A DNA stretch of 64,000 nt, from NCBI GenBank assembly GCA_032716605.1, contig CM064572.1, positions 41,562,982 through 41,626,981 on the forward strand, given 5' to 3'. Positions 10,610 to 21,545 of this stretch are shown in pieces. The position numbers were made by a program, and so were the translations under genes. A model generated the notes under the pieces. The model did not search any database, was not told the origin of the DNA, and saw nothing but the letters and a program-made list of their open reading frames with translations. The DNA is from Paralithodes platypus. Taxonomy: Eukaryota > Arthropoda > Malacostraca > Decapoda > Lithodidae. Within the stretch, counting starts at the first letter, position 1, and every line of letters begins with the position of its first letter.

Positions 10610-12426
10610 TTAAAGTTCCCCAGAGGCTATCTTCTGATGCCACATGTCGACGGCGCCAGCAGCAGCGCGTCTGGGACGCGTCCTGGTCCGAGAATGATCA
10701 CCATCAGTAAGAGGTGAGTCGTTCCTTTGAGAATCCTCGGACCCAGCAATAACAGGTGGAGCATCAGATTGCAATGCGGAATCGAGCTCCAAAGCGTACA
10801 AACGTGCGATAGGACGAACAGGAGTTCCAGTGGCTGTCTTCAATAGTGCCACCCGCTCTACAGAGTCTGCCCCCTTGTATACCTCCAACATGCGGCCCAA
10901 TTTCCAGTATAAACGAGGACTATCTTCTTTAATTAAAACAACTTCACCAACAGTAGGTGCCGTTGGTCTACCAGAGGGAGTAACACTCCTTTCCCTCAAT
11001 GCTAGCAGATATTCACTAATCCACCGTTTCCGAAAATCCTCGATTATCCTTGATATATACTGGTATCTCTTAGACACCGCTACCTCAGAGTACAACGAGG
11101 GATCCTCTAACTCTACTATGGATTGGAAATCAGATGGAAACGCAGTCAATGGTTTTCTATATAGCAAGTGAGCAGGCGTTAATGGTAGTGGTTCTTGCAG
11201 GTCGGTGTACACATATGTAAGCAGACGATCGTTCACGACTGCCGCTATCTCTGTGAGGACTGTCGTCAAATCACTCTTCCTTAATAGAGCACGTCCTACT
11301 ACCGCTCTGAATCCTGACTTTACTATGCCGACACACCGTTCCACATTCCACCAAACCAAGGTGCCTTAACTAGAATGAACCTCCATTCGCACTTCTTCTC
11401 TCCCCAAAAAGTGATGATAGTAGGATCACTACTCATATCCTTCAGATATTTTGATGCCTGGACATAAGTGGGAGCATTGTCGCTAAGAATGAGTTGAGGG
11501 AATGAACGACGGGCACAAAACCGTCTAAACGCCAGCATAAATTCTTCGCTAGACATATTATCACATAGTTCTAGGTGTACCGCTCGAGATGTTGCACAGG
11601 TAAACAATAATATATAAACCTTCTCATGCTCTCTCGTATTCAATGCCCCTGTGTAATCTAATCCTACAGCTTGGAAAGGTTCTACGTGCTTTACACGGCA
11701 TTCAGGTAGAGGTGGAGCTGGTCCAGTTGCATATGGTTTACCTTTTAGTCTCTGGCATATTACACACTTTCTTACTACACGTCGAGCTACTTGTCGAACT
11801 CTGGGTATCCACCATGTGAGATGTAAATTTGATATAATATGACATACCCCGTAGTGTTTTACTTCCTTATGTGCACGTATGATCAATAGATCAGTAACGT
11901 GATGTCTTGTTGGCATAAGTATAGGGAGGTTTGTGCCGTCTGTTACACCCGACCACTTCAGGCGACCTTCACACCTGATGAGGCCATTGTCTAGGGGCAA
12001 CCTTAGTTGACGCACTATATTAGGCATTAATGTCTTATTCGAGCTTTGCAAGGATTCTAATTCATTGGAAAAGGTTTCTACTTGAACCTATTTGATCAAA
12101 GTTACTTCAGCTGCTTTAAATTCACGAGCATCAATGTTGTGACCCCTGTTGCAGAGTTGGCCCATTACTTAAAGCTTGATATTGGATACATATCGCAATA
12201 CCCAAGCGACAACTCTGACTAGTTTATTATAGTCACCGAATCTTGCCCACTCTATGATTGGACCCGGTGGCTCATTTGGTTGGGCTGTTGTTGTTGTTGT
12301 TGTTGTTGTTCCCCAAGCTGCCTGGCCGAACAGCCACAAGGCCCCGAGCAAGGCCAAGGCCATAACCGAGCGCCCCCACAGAACCCTCCCCGCCGACCAC
12401 AATAAAGCCTGGGTGACCGAAGCCAC
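10610..12426 (-). pseudogene. BEL/Pao integrase
   Basis: Reading leftward from 12426, a spacer typical of BEL Pol (RFGDYNKLVRVVAWVLRYV) is followed after stops by the integrase. VRKCVICQRLKGKPYATGP is the end of the zinc-binding region. VGLDYTGAL carries the first catalytic Asp and LILSDNAPTY the second. Near 11325-11345 the frame shifts, and WWNVERCVG holds the expected catalytic Glu. The C-terminal VGEVVLIKEDSPRLYWKLGR segment (about 10905-10960) is the BEL-type tail domain. The final part is Asp/Ser/Arg-rich. Stops near 12170 and 12090 and the frameshift make it inactive. Its role was insertion of the element's cDNA into the host genome. Confidence 0.88.
12284..12312. repeat. GTT trinucleotide run
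   Basis: About nine GTT units within the BEL Pol spacer. They read as poly-Gln, poly-Asn or poly-Thr depending on frame. The surrounding 12312-12780 stretch has no recognisable Pol motif and may be a later insertion or a fast-decaying linker. Confidence 0.75.
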
Positions 12427-12785
12427 TCCATGGCAGGGAGCTGAGGAGGGTGCGGAAATGCCCGGGAAACCAAAGCCCCACCCAGGGCCCTGTGTCCCTC
12501 AGCAATTATGAAGAGAAAGTTGAGGGGCAAGGGAAAAATGTGACGCTTTGGCTTCCAATCTTGGTAGATTGGGAGGTCAATCCACGTTAGAGACGCCGTC
12601 ACTTGAGATCTAGAAAATATATAAGTAAAAGGAACAGTCAGAGTAAGCTATGGGTATGGCAGAGATTGCTCAGTTCTCACTCTGATAGACCAGCCCATTA
12701 CCACATGACTAGAACCCAATCCTCTCAGCATCAGCTAGGAAAGGCCCTAGAAAGCCGCCTTTGGCGGGGGGATAGCTCCCCTATT

Positions 12786-13682
12786 TCAACCCTTTTCGGG
12801 GTTGGGCACCCGCCGTGGTTGGGCTGTAACTGCCATTGTTTCCAGTGGCACAAGTCCCTCACCAACAGCATGCCAAATCGTCCATTCACTTTCATGGAGC
12901 AGCCACTTTGGACCATGCCACCACAATTCGGACTTCACTAACTGGCTAGCCGTTATACTCCTAGTTATGAGATCACTAGGGTTTTCTTTTGTATTTACAT
13001 AATGATAAGCAACGTCTGGCAATAGGGCTCTAATCTCATCTACCCTATTCCTCACATAAACTGGCAGAGACTTCTTGCTATGTATCCAGTTGAGTGCGAC
13101 CTGACTATTGTACCATACGTGAACGATTTCAATATTTAATTCGCTCTCGTATGCTGCGCGTACATGTTGCACCAGACGTGCTAAGAGCAGCATGGCAGTC
13201 AATTCCATTTTAGGGATAGTTACCTTTTTAACCGGGGCTACCTTGGCCCGGGCTGTAACTAAATGTGCCCCAAATGAAGTAACAACATATATGGCTACCC
13301 CGTATGCCGTGGCGCTAGCATCGCAAAACGTGTAGTCACCGAACACCGCCACTTTACGATGTATAGGTTTAGTACATAGGATGGCATACTCATTCAACAA
13401 CAATGTCCCTTGGTCATTCAGGTCCTCGGGCAAACTGTAATCCCATCCTATTTTACGTCTCCAAACTTCGTGCATTAGAATCCTAGCTCTTATGGTAACG
13501 GGTAATGCTAGACCCAAAGGACCAAAAAATTGCGCAACTTTGCTAAACAGACTTCTTTTTGTGTGCGCTCCTGTCTGCTGAGCAAAAGACCTTGTTTGAA
13601 AAGTTAGTATGTCATGTTTAGGTTGCCAGATCATCCCCAAATTTCTGGACTTTTCCTGGTTATGAGATGCCGTACCGTCCAC
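12786..13682 (-). pseudogene. BEL/Pao RNase H and connection region
   Basis: This opens with the RT thumb segment (SLFSKVAQFFGPLGLALPVT) and continues into RNase H. FCDASATAYGVAIYV carries the first catalytic Asp, VTIPKMELTAMLLLARL the Glu, and VHVWYNSQVALNWIH is the usual third position, where Tyr stands in place of the expected Asp (commonly WxDSxxAL). NTKENPSDLITRSI is the conserved end. The change at the third acidic position and the upstream stop at 13683 suggest loss of function. RNase H would degrade the RNA strand during cDNA synthesis. Confidence 0.85.
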
Positions 13683-14258
13683 CTATATCAAACTCTGAAG
13701 ATCTTCACTATTAGTAACCCACTCGCGGAGAAATAGATGTGCATCCGCAAACAATCTGAGTGCTTGCCAGTATGTATATAACAAATCATCCTGACTATCG
13801 CTAGAACCCTGCAAATTGTCTATATATAATCTGCGAGATAGTTTACTTGTGTCCTCATGAGTATCAGCTAGATGTTTTTTTATTGTAGCATTTAACAAAA
13901 ACTGTGAACACGTGGCCCCAAAGAGTACAACCCGAAAACGGTATATGATGACCGGACTTCCAGAGTCGCTAATGTCGCTGAACCAAAGAAAGCGGGCAAC
14001 ATCTCTATCTTCCTCCTTTAGCTTGACCATCAAGAATGCTTTCTCGATGTCACTGGTATATGCGTACTTTCCCAGCCTAAATCACAATAGATGTTGGGAC
14101 AGGTCCGACACCATGGACGGTCCAGACCTGTCAGCAGGCAGTAATTTAGACTGGGTAGTTGACCTTGGTGGGGAGAACAGTCATACACCACCCGTATTGG
14201 TGTGGTGACGCTGTCTTTTCTTACCCCATGATGGGCCAGATAGTGAACCCTACCCTTC
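13683..14258 (-). pseudogene. BEL/Pao reverse transcriptase, C-terminal half
   Basis: The palm region is readable: a DIEKAF-like segment in decayed form, FLWFSDISDSGSPVIIYRFR, then VLFGATCSQFLLNATIKKHL, and the active-site motif YIDNLQ (about 13815-13832). The second BEL copy at 28430-28540 also has YIDNLQ, so Asn in place of the second Asp appears to be a lineage trait rather than a mutation here. The 14090-14258 part reads, with a shift, as the RT start (HHGVRKDSVTT, VVYDCSP). It is cut off from 14747-14963 by a MITE. Confidence 0.85.
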
Positions 14259-14746
14259 TTAACACCTTACGAGCGGCCTATGCGGTTTATTTATGTGTAC
14301 CGCCCAGCGGGGTATTTTTAGCCAAAATAGGGCTGTTTACGTGATCATTTTCATGCCTAAATAAGACCCAGAACGTAAAACAAGTATCTATCCCTGAAAG
14401 GGCATACACAGAGCTTTCGAATGACACCATAACGATCCTTGTATGATGGATAGTTTTCTTGCAATAACCGTGCAACGCGAGTGCAAAAAGCAGGTAATTC
14501 GGTACTTTCGGTACATAATTGAGTATGTAGCGAGTGAGAGAGGGAGGAGGGAGCTGAGATTTGTGTCAGTAGGTTCGCCGCGGTGGTCTGGAGCAGTCAT
14601 ACGCTCGCTAGTCTCCTGCCACCACTTGTCTCTCTCTCTCAGCCACATTACGTGCTGAAATTGCCACTCGAGTTATGTCGAGCGCCGCCACATAGTCCAG
14701 CTTTATTAAATACGACTTAAGTGGTGAGCCGCTAATAAAGGGTTAA
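14259..14746. mobile_element. TTAA MITE, family A copy 1, inside BEL RT
   Basis: This 488-bp non-coding element is bounded by TTAA. Its ends read TTAACACCTTACGAGCGGCC (left) and, inward from the right, TTAACCCTTTATTAGCGGCT. Copies lie at 22966-23453 (also 488 bp, opposite orientation) and 25196-25682. The flanking BEL sequence is continuous as RT protein (DVKELI on one side, GRVHYLAHHGV on the other) once the element is ignored, which confirms the boundaries. Its inner core (a phrase around GTCATTCGAAAGCTC) is the best conserved part of the family. Confidence 0.92.
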
Positions 14747-14963
14747 TCAGTTCCTTGACATCGACTCTCTCAATAAAGCCCCTATCTTCATAACTCCGAA
14801 ATACATCGTCATACACCTGGCGCGTGCCCGGTTCATTAGACAATTTATGCTGTAATGCGCGCAAGCGACCTAATGTCAAACCATAGTTGGTAGGCAGGCT
14901 TATCTCACTGTTCTTCCGGGGTAAACTAACTTTATATTGCTTGTCTGAGGTACAGTAGCTCAC
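14747..14963 (-). pseudogene. BEL/Pao reverse transcriptase, N-terminal end
   Basis: The stretch LPTNYGLTLGRLRALQHKLS, then VYDDVFRSYEDRGFIERVD, is the typical BEL/Pao lead-in to RT. It stops at the MITE boundary, and the rest of RT lies left of 14259. Confidence 0.85.
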
Positions 14964-14980
14964 AGACTCGTCAAACCTCT

Positions 14981-16201
14981 TCAGCGCAACTTCCGAGTCA
15001 TAATCAGTCTTATAGGATTAATGCCTATGTGATCCAATCTCCATAGTCGTTCCAGGTCGAACTCGGCAGTCATTTTAGGGTCACTAGGTTGGGAATCCTC
15101 CCTTCCCAACTCCTCTGCCGCGGTTACATTGACTTTATATATCGAGACCGTGTCGACCAGGACATTTGACTGTGTAGTATGCACCTTTCCGCTCATGCAA
15201 TATCCAAATTTAGTGGGGATTAAAATTACACCACACATCTTTTTAAATCCAGGGTATACTACATCATAATAATGATCCACACCAAGTAGAACATGCACCT
15301 CACTCTGATTTCCCATGGGATCTGACAAGTTAACCCCTTTGCTACGTAATGCGTGTTCCACCTTCTTCACTCCTACAGATACATATTCTGGTAGGGTGTC
15401 TACTACGATACATGTCATAAAGTACCGGTTTTTACGGTAGAAATATGAAATCTCCGCTATCTCGTAGTCTTGTTTGTCAGTAACCCCTGTGAAGCCCTGC
15501 AATCGAAGAGCCTCAGCCCCTACGATTCGGTGCTTCAGTCCCACTAAGACGGACCTCTTCATAAAGGAACGTTGAGACCCTTGATCTAGAAGTACCCGAC
15601 AAACTTTGTTACTGTCATTACCTTCCATGGGAATCTGTATTGTGGGCAATATAGTGGTGTCTTGCGTGCTACCTAGTGTCACAATTGTAGTACCCTCTGG
15701 TTTGATGTCTTTGACTTTATCTGCCGTAGGACACAACTTATCAAAGTGATGTCCCTTGCAGTGGCGACAGGCCCTTAAGTATGTAGCAGTACATTGTCCC
15801 TGCTTACCATGTTCCTTACTCAGATAACCTACACATAGCTTCAACCTCTTTGCCTGTGCTAGTTTAGTCTCATTTGTTGGGTATTTTATACAGAAACTCC
15901 ATTTATGTTTGTTGTTACATAGCTTGCATAGAATCTGAGTAGGTTTCTTATATGTACCCTCTTTCTTTTCTTTAGTCCCCACCGTCATGCTTACAGTTCC
16001 CCTCTTCTCCACATTCTCACTCCCTACCGACACATACATTCTCCCTTTGTTCAACTGTAGATTGCAAATTTCCTTACTGAACTGAGTTTTGAACTCCCCC
16101 AGATCAAATGATCTAACCTTGTCAAGTATTTCCATAGGAAGCTTCTGACGTAATATAATGACTATCATTTCCTGTGTGGTGAGCCCTAGGGTGTCTAACA
16201 A
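14981..16201 (-). pseudogene. BEL/Pao zinc knuckles and protease
   Basis: This is a 406-residue open stretch. The first third completes Gag (LRQKLPMEILDKVRSFDLGE). CKLCNNKHKWSFC and CRHCKGHHFDKLC are paired CCHC-type knuckles. CRVLLDQGSQRSFMKRSVL is the retropepsin site, with DQGS in place of the commoner DTG/DSG, as often seen in BEL/Pao. VHVLLGVDHYYDVV is the second protease element. The end (DLERLWRLDHIGI) is the linker into RT. It is separated from the upstream Gag frame by a stop at about 16202-16210 and from RT by a break near 14970. Confidence 0.88.
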
Positions 16202-16210
16202 TCGAGTATG

Positions 16211-16911
16211 TCACTCAATATTTTCCCTAAAATTTGCTAACTCCTCAACCTTATACTGTGGTTCTGCGAGCTTTAACAAGGCAACGACATGGGCTATCAT
16301 CAACTGTTCTTGATCCCCGTATGTGGACTTTAATAATTGTACTGCCTCAAGATAACTATCACCCACTACCGCAAAACCCTCTATCAAATGTAAGGCCTCT
16401 CCTTCCATTTGTCCCTTCAGATAGTGAAACTTGCGGACATTATCCAAAGAGGATTCATGAACTGTAGACCGAAATACGTCCCAAAAAGCTAACCACTCAG
16501 TCAATTTGCCCCAAATGTAGGAAGATTGAGCTTTGGGAGGTGTACAGTGTGTTTTGGGTCAGCCCTTCTATGGGCCTCATTCTCGCCTACCTTCTTACTT
16601 GCGACAGCACGCTGTAATATGTGCTTCGCTCTAAAGACAGGTTCATCATAGAGGGCGCGATAATCACACTCTGTAACTATCTCTTCCTCCTTTCTCATGC
16701 CTGCCACAATCACCTCACTCAGAGTCATAATACGACCGTGGGTAGCCTGAACGTTGTCTAATCTAGCTTCCAATTCCTCGAGGTCAGCAGTAGTGATGAA
16801 AGTGTTGACGTCTACAATTAGCCTATTTAATACTCCCCGAAGTCCCGCCCTTTGATTTTTAGGGGCTTTGATCAGCACCCCACCCGACGGTGTCTCTTCC
16901 TGTTTACTCAT
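16211..16911 (-). pseudogene. BEL/Pao Gag N-terminal region
   Basis: It starts at MSKQEETPSGG (16911). A coiled, charged N-terminus (residues 25-90) precedes the typical BEL Gag phrase LPKLNLPTFGAN, after which the frame shifts at about 16501. The continuation LTEWLAFWDVFRSTVHESS, then FHYLKGQMEGEALHLIEGF, is the DUF1759-like core common to BEL/Pao Gag. The start codon choice is natural because it follows the 5' LTR and leader by about 400 bp. Confidence 0.87.
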
Positions 16912-17298
16912 TTTGCATGTAAGCCTATAGGCTATGTATCTAAATGTTACAAAAACAATGGCAAAATAGTAGTCTAGTTAAGAGACGCCGACCGGCGGAC
17001 CTCTATGTTATGGAGAAAAAATACTACACAAAATAGAAATACCTACTAAGGGGTCATATTGAACAAGAAAAACTGTTAGGTCAGGTCATATGTCACAGGA
17101 AGTCTGAAATGTAAAAGAAAATTATTGGGGAAAGATGATGGGTGGGATGCAGGACTTAGGCAGGTGCAACAATGCGACCCTGCATTCCGGCTCTAACCAC
17201 CGCTTGGCTAGTCCTACCAGATTATCATAGGGTTGTTCCTGCATCCTGTTATTTGTCCCCTTGCCCATTGCCACAAAAATCCCTTACTAGTAGCTAAT
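16912..17298 (-). other. BEL/Pao 5' leader
   Basis: Non-coding sequence between the primer binding site and the Gag start. No frame or strong structure seen. Confidence 0.6.
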
Positions 17299-17317
17299 TC
17301 CCGGGTCTGGGCACCAA
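17299..17317 (-). promoter_or_regulatory. BEL/Pao primer binding site
   Basis: On the minus strand, one base after the LTR end (TTTACCACA), comes TGGTGCCCAGACCCGGGAA. On the plus strand this reads as a tRNA 3' end (CCCGGGTCTGGGCACCA), including CCA. I did not identify which tRNA. Confidence 0.8.
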
Positions 17318-18106
17318 TGTGGTAAACTATCAATTGAAGTTAAATATTACTAAGCTATAATGAATCAAATTAAATCAATCTAAATTAAAACTACTCCATA
17401 TCTAAATTTAATTCAATCTGAAACAAACTAATTTGTATCCAAAGGTCTCGCATAATAAATGTATATATATAGGGTAAGGTTATAAGGGTTAATATTAGCC
17501 AGGAATTAACTCACCAATAGTTCCATGTGGCAAAGAGGCAAGGGAGAACGTTTACCCAATATGGCGGACAATGGGGAGGCAAGACACCGGTTCCGAGACT
17601 CGAGTCAAGTGAAAGAAAGAATAAATGATTACATGGGAATGGACATGAATATTATGCTTATCTGTCAGTCAGTCATGGCGTCGATGAGAGCGTCGTGATG
17701 GTGTAGCTGTTTGTATTGCTGTCAGTGTATTGTGATTAGAGGTACAATAGCACGATCAACTGAGGGCAGAAAATAGATGTTAACTGGTGTGTTCGTGAAG
17801 GCTCTGCTCTCTCTTCCTCAGAGGCACACCTTGCTGCCTTGGCAAACGCCAGGAGCCCAAATTATCGTACCGCATCTAAGTTGCTCTATACGATAAATTA
17901 TATTAATATATACGATAAATTCATATATACTACATAAGACCATTGCAATATTGCTTAATAGCATATTAGGCCTTTTATAACTTAACTTATTTACAATCTT
18001 ATAATATACGATCTACTCGTCCTACGTCGTGCTGCAGGAGCGACCGTGACGTCACAGAGACATACGGGATCACAAAAGAGTCATAGCCTATCGTATTTAC
18101 GATACA
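17318..18106 (-). repeat. BEL/Pao 5' LTR, uninterrupted
   Basis: This 789-bp intact counterpart of the split 3' LTR starts TGTGGTAAAC and ends ACGATACA. At 17640 it shows the empty Gypsy target: one ACAT between TGGGAATGG and GAATATTATGC. Differences from the other LTR are scattered single-base changes. Confidence 0.94.
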
Positions 18107-18165
18107 GGGTTTATATAGTTTTCAAAAAAGGGGGGAAGAGAGGGGGGGGGGGGGAAACTAGGTTT
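18107..18165. other. Poly-G/purine tract next to LTR
   Basis: A run of A and G rising to about 12 consecutive G near 18141-18153, directly outside the BEL LTR. No gene seen. Confidence 0.6.
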
Positions 18166-18830
18166 TGTCAGGCCCCAGGAAAGTATGATTTACTCTTATA
18201 AGAGCTGTACACTGATATGGTTAGTGAAAATTATATAAGCCATTCATCTTCGCCCTTATTAACAATTGTTGGTGATTATTTATAAGTAGCACATAGAGAA
18301 CATATTTTTGGCATAATATGGTTAGCTTGCTTGCAAGTTTTCAAACAGGGAAAGGGGTTTAAAGTTGGGCGTTTCTGATGCTGCGAAAGTATTATTTATT
18401 CTTATGGTAGTTGTGCACTGATTTTGTTAGTAAAAGTTACACGAGTAGGTCATCTTCTATCTCTACAACCTTGGTTAGTTATATTTTTAGAAGTAGACAT
18501 AGAGAACATATATTTTGTATCATATTGTCAGCTTGCTGGCAAGAGTGTTAAGTTGGCAGCCCTGGTGTCCATGGAGTGTCTTGGTCCAGCTAAGTAATTT
18601 GTTGACACAGAGGGGGAGAAGGGGATTTTGAACTTGCGTTGCCTGACCCCGGAAAGGTATTAATTACTTTCTATAGAAAGGGGCACTACTATGGTAAATA
18701 ATAAATATATCGTTCAATCATCTTATACTTCTGGAACATTTGTTAGTGGTTATTTTAAGAACAGTACATAGAGAACATATAATTGGTATCATATTCCTAG
18801 CTTGTTGGTGAGGGGGTTAGTATGGTAGTC
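18166..18830 (+). repeat. Three-copy degenerate tandem repeat
   Basis: Three loosely similar units share the anchor ACATAGAGAACATAT (at 18291, 18497 and 18766). Before the anchor is an AAAGTAT-TTA-TCTTA block, and after it a CATAT-AGCTTG(C/T)TGG block. Spacing is 206 and then 269 bp because the second interval holds an extra segment. Frames are closed, so this is non-coding. The origin is unknown. Confidence 0.75.
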
Positions 18831-19014
18831 TTGTGGGTCATGATGAGTCGCGGCTTGCTAGCCTCGCACGCGCGCTCTCCCTACATAGTTTATAGACCGA
18901 GCTGGTAGTTCCTCTAATAAGGTTTAAAGAACTTAGTAATGTTAGCTTTTCTTTAGCAGAAGGAATCTCATAAGTTTTAGCTTAATATTATGCATTAAAC
19001 ATGTATATACTAAC

Positions 19015-19499
19015 TTAAAGCCTTACGAGCGGGCCCGTCAGAAACTTCTACTACCTGGCAAGCGGGTGGTTTTACCCTAAACGACCTTGTTTCCGTGCTC
19101 TTTTTCATGCATAAACAAGAGCCAGAGCGAAATACAATTCTGTATCCCTGAAAGTGCGATAATTGAGCTTTCCAATGACACCAGAACCATCCTTCTACGA
19201 CCACACGTTCTCTTTCAACGATCATGCAAGACGAAGGCAAAGTCCCTAAAATACGGTAATTTCCTTACATAATTCGCTGTGTAGCGAGGCAGTGAGTGTG
19301 GATGTGTGTGGAGGGGGTGGCAGTTGCCGCGCGGGAACCGTGCCGAGTGGTCAGAGCCGACCTACGCTTCTCCCACCGCTCGTCTCTCTCTCAGAGCCAA
19401 ATATTGCTCAAAATTGCACACCGCCTTAAGTCGGGTCCCGCCACATTGTCCTTGGTTCTCTAGACCGACTTAAGTCCAGTTCCGCCAGACAAGGGTTAA
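19015..19499. mobile_element. TTAA MITE, family A' copy 1
   Basis: A 485-bp element between TTAA at 19015 and TTAA at 19496. The ends read TTAAAGCCTTACGAGCGGGC and, inward from the right, TTAACCCTTGTCTGGCGGAA. Its core (a phrase around TCCAATGACACCAGAACCAT) is the same as in family A, but the ends differ, so it is a sister subfamily. The other A' copy is at 51346-51833. Confidence 0.88.
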
Positions 19500-20123
19500 A
19501 GACTCGCAATCTTGAAGACTGAATTGGCAATAGTGCAGTTGCTACTAGGTCACGTGATTTTTTCCTCCCGTAATTACGGAGGGGACGATTCGCAGACAAG
19601 GCCTGCTAGCGCTTATTAAATTGCGTTGCACTCGCTAATTATATTAGATTCATCTAGGATAGTTAGTACTGGGATTCCTACTATGTAAAACTTCATGCAG
19701 AATAAGTTCTTAATGTTATTCGAGCCTTATTCTTAGTGACTGGATAGGTTGGCAATTCAGGTGGTTAATGTCTTATCTGGGGATTTGCGAAAGGCAAAAG
19801 TCGTTGGCTTACAACTCGGAAAGAAGCATGTGTGGTCTGTTTGAAATTAATAGAGAAATGGTAATATTAGAGAAGGCATGTACATATATGTTTATCATAA
19901 AGTAGACACAAAGTTAATGTAGGTGACATGGTTCTTACATAATTAAATGCATACATAAATTACACATCAAACAATGGCAGGTATCATAACCGGCGTAATA
20001 TCAATCCTCTGCAACTTTACTAGAGCTGCTCTAGTAGGTCGACATCAAGGGTTTATATCAAGATACGAAGGAAGGTAATGTGATTTGTACATATCCTGTT
20101 TATAAAATTATTGTTTTTAACAG
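19500..20123. other. Unassigned stretch
   Basis: No gene or terminal repeat recognised. A short perfect palindrome, TCCCGTAATTACGGA, lies near 19566-19580. Confidence 0.5.
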
Positions 20124-20231
20124 GGTTGAGCAAATCCAATTCTCCGTGTCATAGCTGGTGTACCCCGAGGCGGATTTTCTGTCCTGAGGTGATGGGGCAA
20201 GTCTTCTTCACGGCCCTAGGTCGCAGCCGCG
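20124..20231 (+). other. Candidate internal exon followed by a short intron
   Basis: The segment follows TTGTTTTTAACAG (acceptor-like) and ends CCGCG before GTGAGT (strong donor-like). The next acceptor-like site, a long pyrimidine tract ending TTTTAG at 20380, would define a 149-bp intron. One of three frames stays open across the 108 bp (it includes PRRIFCPEVMGQVFFTALGR) but closes eight codons into the next segment. No protein family is recognised. It may be a non-coding RNA exon, a decayed exon or chance. Confidence 0.25.
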
Positions 20232-20761
20232 GTGAGTGACCTTGAAATTCCTGTCCTGGGTGGGGTCTTGCTGTCGCTCGCTGCTCCCTCTCTTCTGCCT
20301 TCTTTCTTCTTCCCGTCCTTGTTTTGTGTGTTTCTCCTTGTCTCCCTCTCTACACGTTTTCCTTTTTCTCTGTATTTTAGGCCACGATCAAATCGATGTA
20401 TGAATTTAATTACAAGATCTTTATATTGTCCAAATATTGTTAATATTGTTATGGCAAGTGAAGGTAATCATTATTAGGGACACAATGAAAACAGGAATCC
20501 AATTATAATATTGAAGGGGAGTGGGCAAAAGATCGCTCCCGCTACTATGGAAGTTGCCCAGTATTGTATTTGAAATCGTATTAAAGACAAATAAGAACAT
20601 CAATATATTTTCAACGGACAGCATAATATACAGTATAGAGTACAGTACATAGTATATAAGAAATAATATTACAATAGTTAAAAGGCACGGGCTTTAATTC
20701 GTCCTAAAACCACATAAAACCACGCGAGAAATGGTTGTTGTCATAACGAACCACCGAAGCA

Positions 20762-20796
20762 CAACACACAACAACACACACACACACACACACACT
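20762..20796. repeat. AC microsatellite
   Basis: Irregular AACAC units become a pure AC run, about 35 bp in all. Confidence 0.85.
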
Positions 20797-21027
20797 CAGT
20801 CAGCTTCCACGGGCTTGATCGATGATTTCCTGTAATTCGAATCGATATCGGTAAGCACGAAATCAATGGAGAGTGACTTAAAGAATGGTGAAATAAATAT
20901 AAAATCAACAATCAGTAATCACTATAATCAATTATAATACGTAATCCATGATCAATAATCAATAGTTGAAGGAGAAGAACAAACTGAAGCCCTCGGCGCC
21001 TCGCCAGCGATCAAGCAATAGAACGAG

Positions 21028-21401
21028 TTAAGGAGAGACTGACCGTTTGTTTGGTCTATTAATTAATGTATTCATATATTTTGTTTTAGTTTCCTCCCTA
21101 GACCTCCATCAAGCTTAGAAAAACACTCCCTAGACCCCCCTTCAAGATAAATTTGTAAATTTTTCGGTAGAAAAATTTCCCGGCCGAAGGCCGGTTCCTC
21201 TTAAAATTGCAGTCTCGCTATCGCTTGCCAGGATATAATCGACACCTAAATGGCACGAAAGGTCTTAAAATTGACAACTAAATGGAGCAAAAGTTGTTAA
21301 AGTCGCCAAACTAATGTGCCGAACGTCTTATAATCTCAAAACTAGTGGGGCTAAACATGAGGGAGAAGGGGGTCCAGAAAAAACGGTCTTCCTCCCCTTA
21401 A
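21028..21401. mobile_element. TTAA MITE, family E copy 1
   Basis: A 374-bp repeat bounded by TTAA. The ends read TTAAGGAGAGACTGACCG and, inward from the right, TTAAGGGGAGGAAGACCG. It contains TTTCCTCCCTAGACCTCCAT and a TAAAATTGACAACTAAATGG block. Sister copies lie at 23824-24836, 25839-26208 (reverse), 30146-30359 (internally deleted) and a piece at 62188-62260. At 21043-21062 it preserves the unoccupied site that is filled by another MITE in copy 2. Confidence 0.8.
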
Positions 21402-21545
21402 TAACAAGACAGTAAAAAGGGGGTTAAATTATTAGCCTAGGCCCTAGGGGGAAGCAATGCATTGTCTCACCTTTGATGTAAATTCTACATATATATAATG
21501 GTCTACATATATTTTAATGGCCACCAGTGAATATATATAGACTTA

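Larger units (their letters stand above)
1278..18106 (-). mobile_element. BEL/Pao LTR retrotransposon, degenerate, with nested insertions
   Basis: The element reads on the minus strand. The 5' LTR is 17318-18106 and the 3' LTR is 10108-10570 plus 1278-1603, split by a Gypsy element. Between them lie, in minus-strand order, a Gag with a DUF1759-like segment, zinc knuckles, a retropepsin-like protease, reverse transcriptase, RNase H and integrase. This gene order is standard for BEL/Pao. A primer binding site abuts the 5' LTR and a polypurine tract abuts the 3' LTR. Without the insertions the element would be about 7.8 kb, with LTRs of about 785 and 789 bp. Frameshifts and stops in gag and pol and a MITE in RT make it inactive. 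The flanks read CGGGG before and GGGTT after, so a clean target duplication is not obvious. Confidence 0.93.

Noticed and set aside
12254..12602. Poly-Gln, poly-Asn or poly-Val frames suggesting a host low-complexity protein
   Set aside because: All come from one GTT run within the BEL Pol spacer, and the flanking minus-strand text is BEL.
18107..18112. Exact BEL/Pao target duplication GGG(G/T)
   Set aside because: CGGGG on the left and GGGTT on the right share only GGG; it may have mutated, but the evidence is too weak to annotate.
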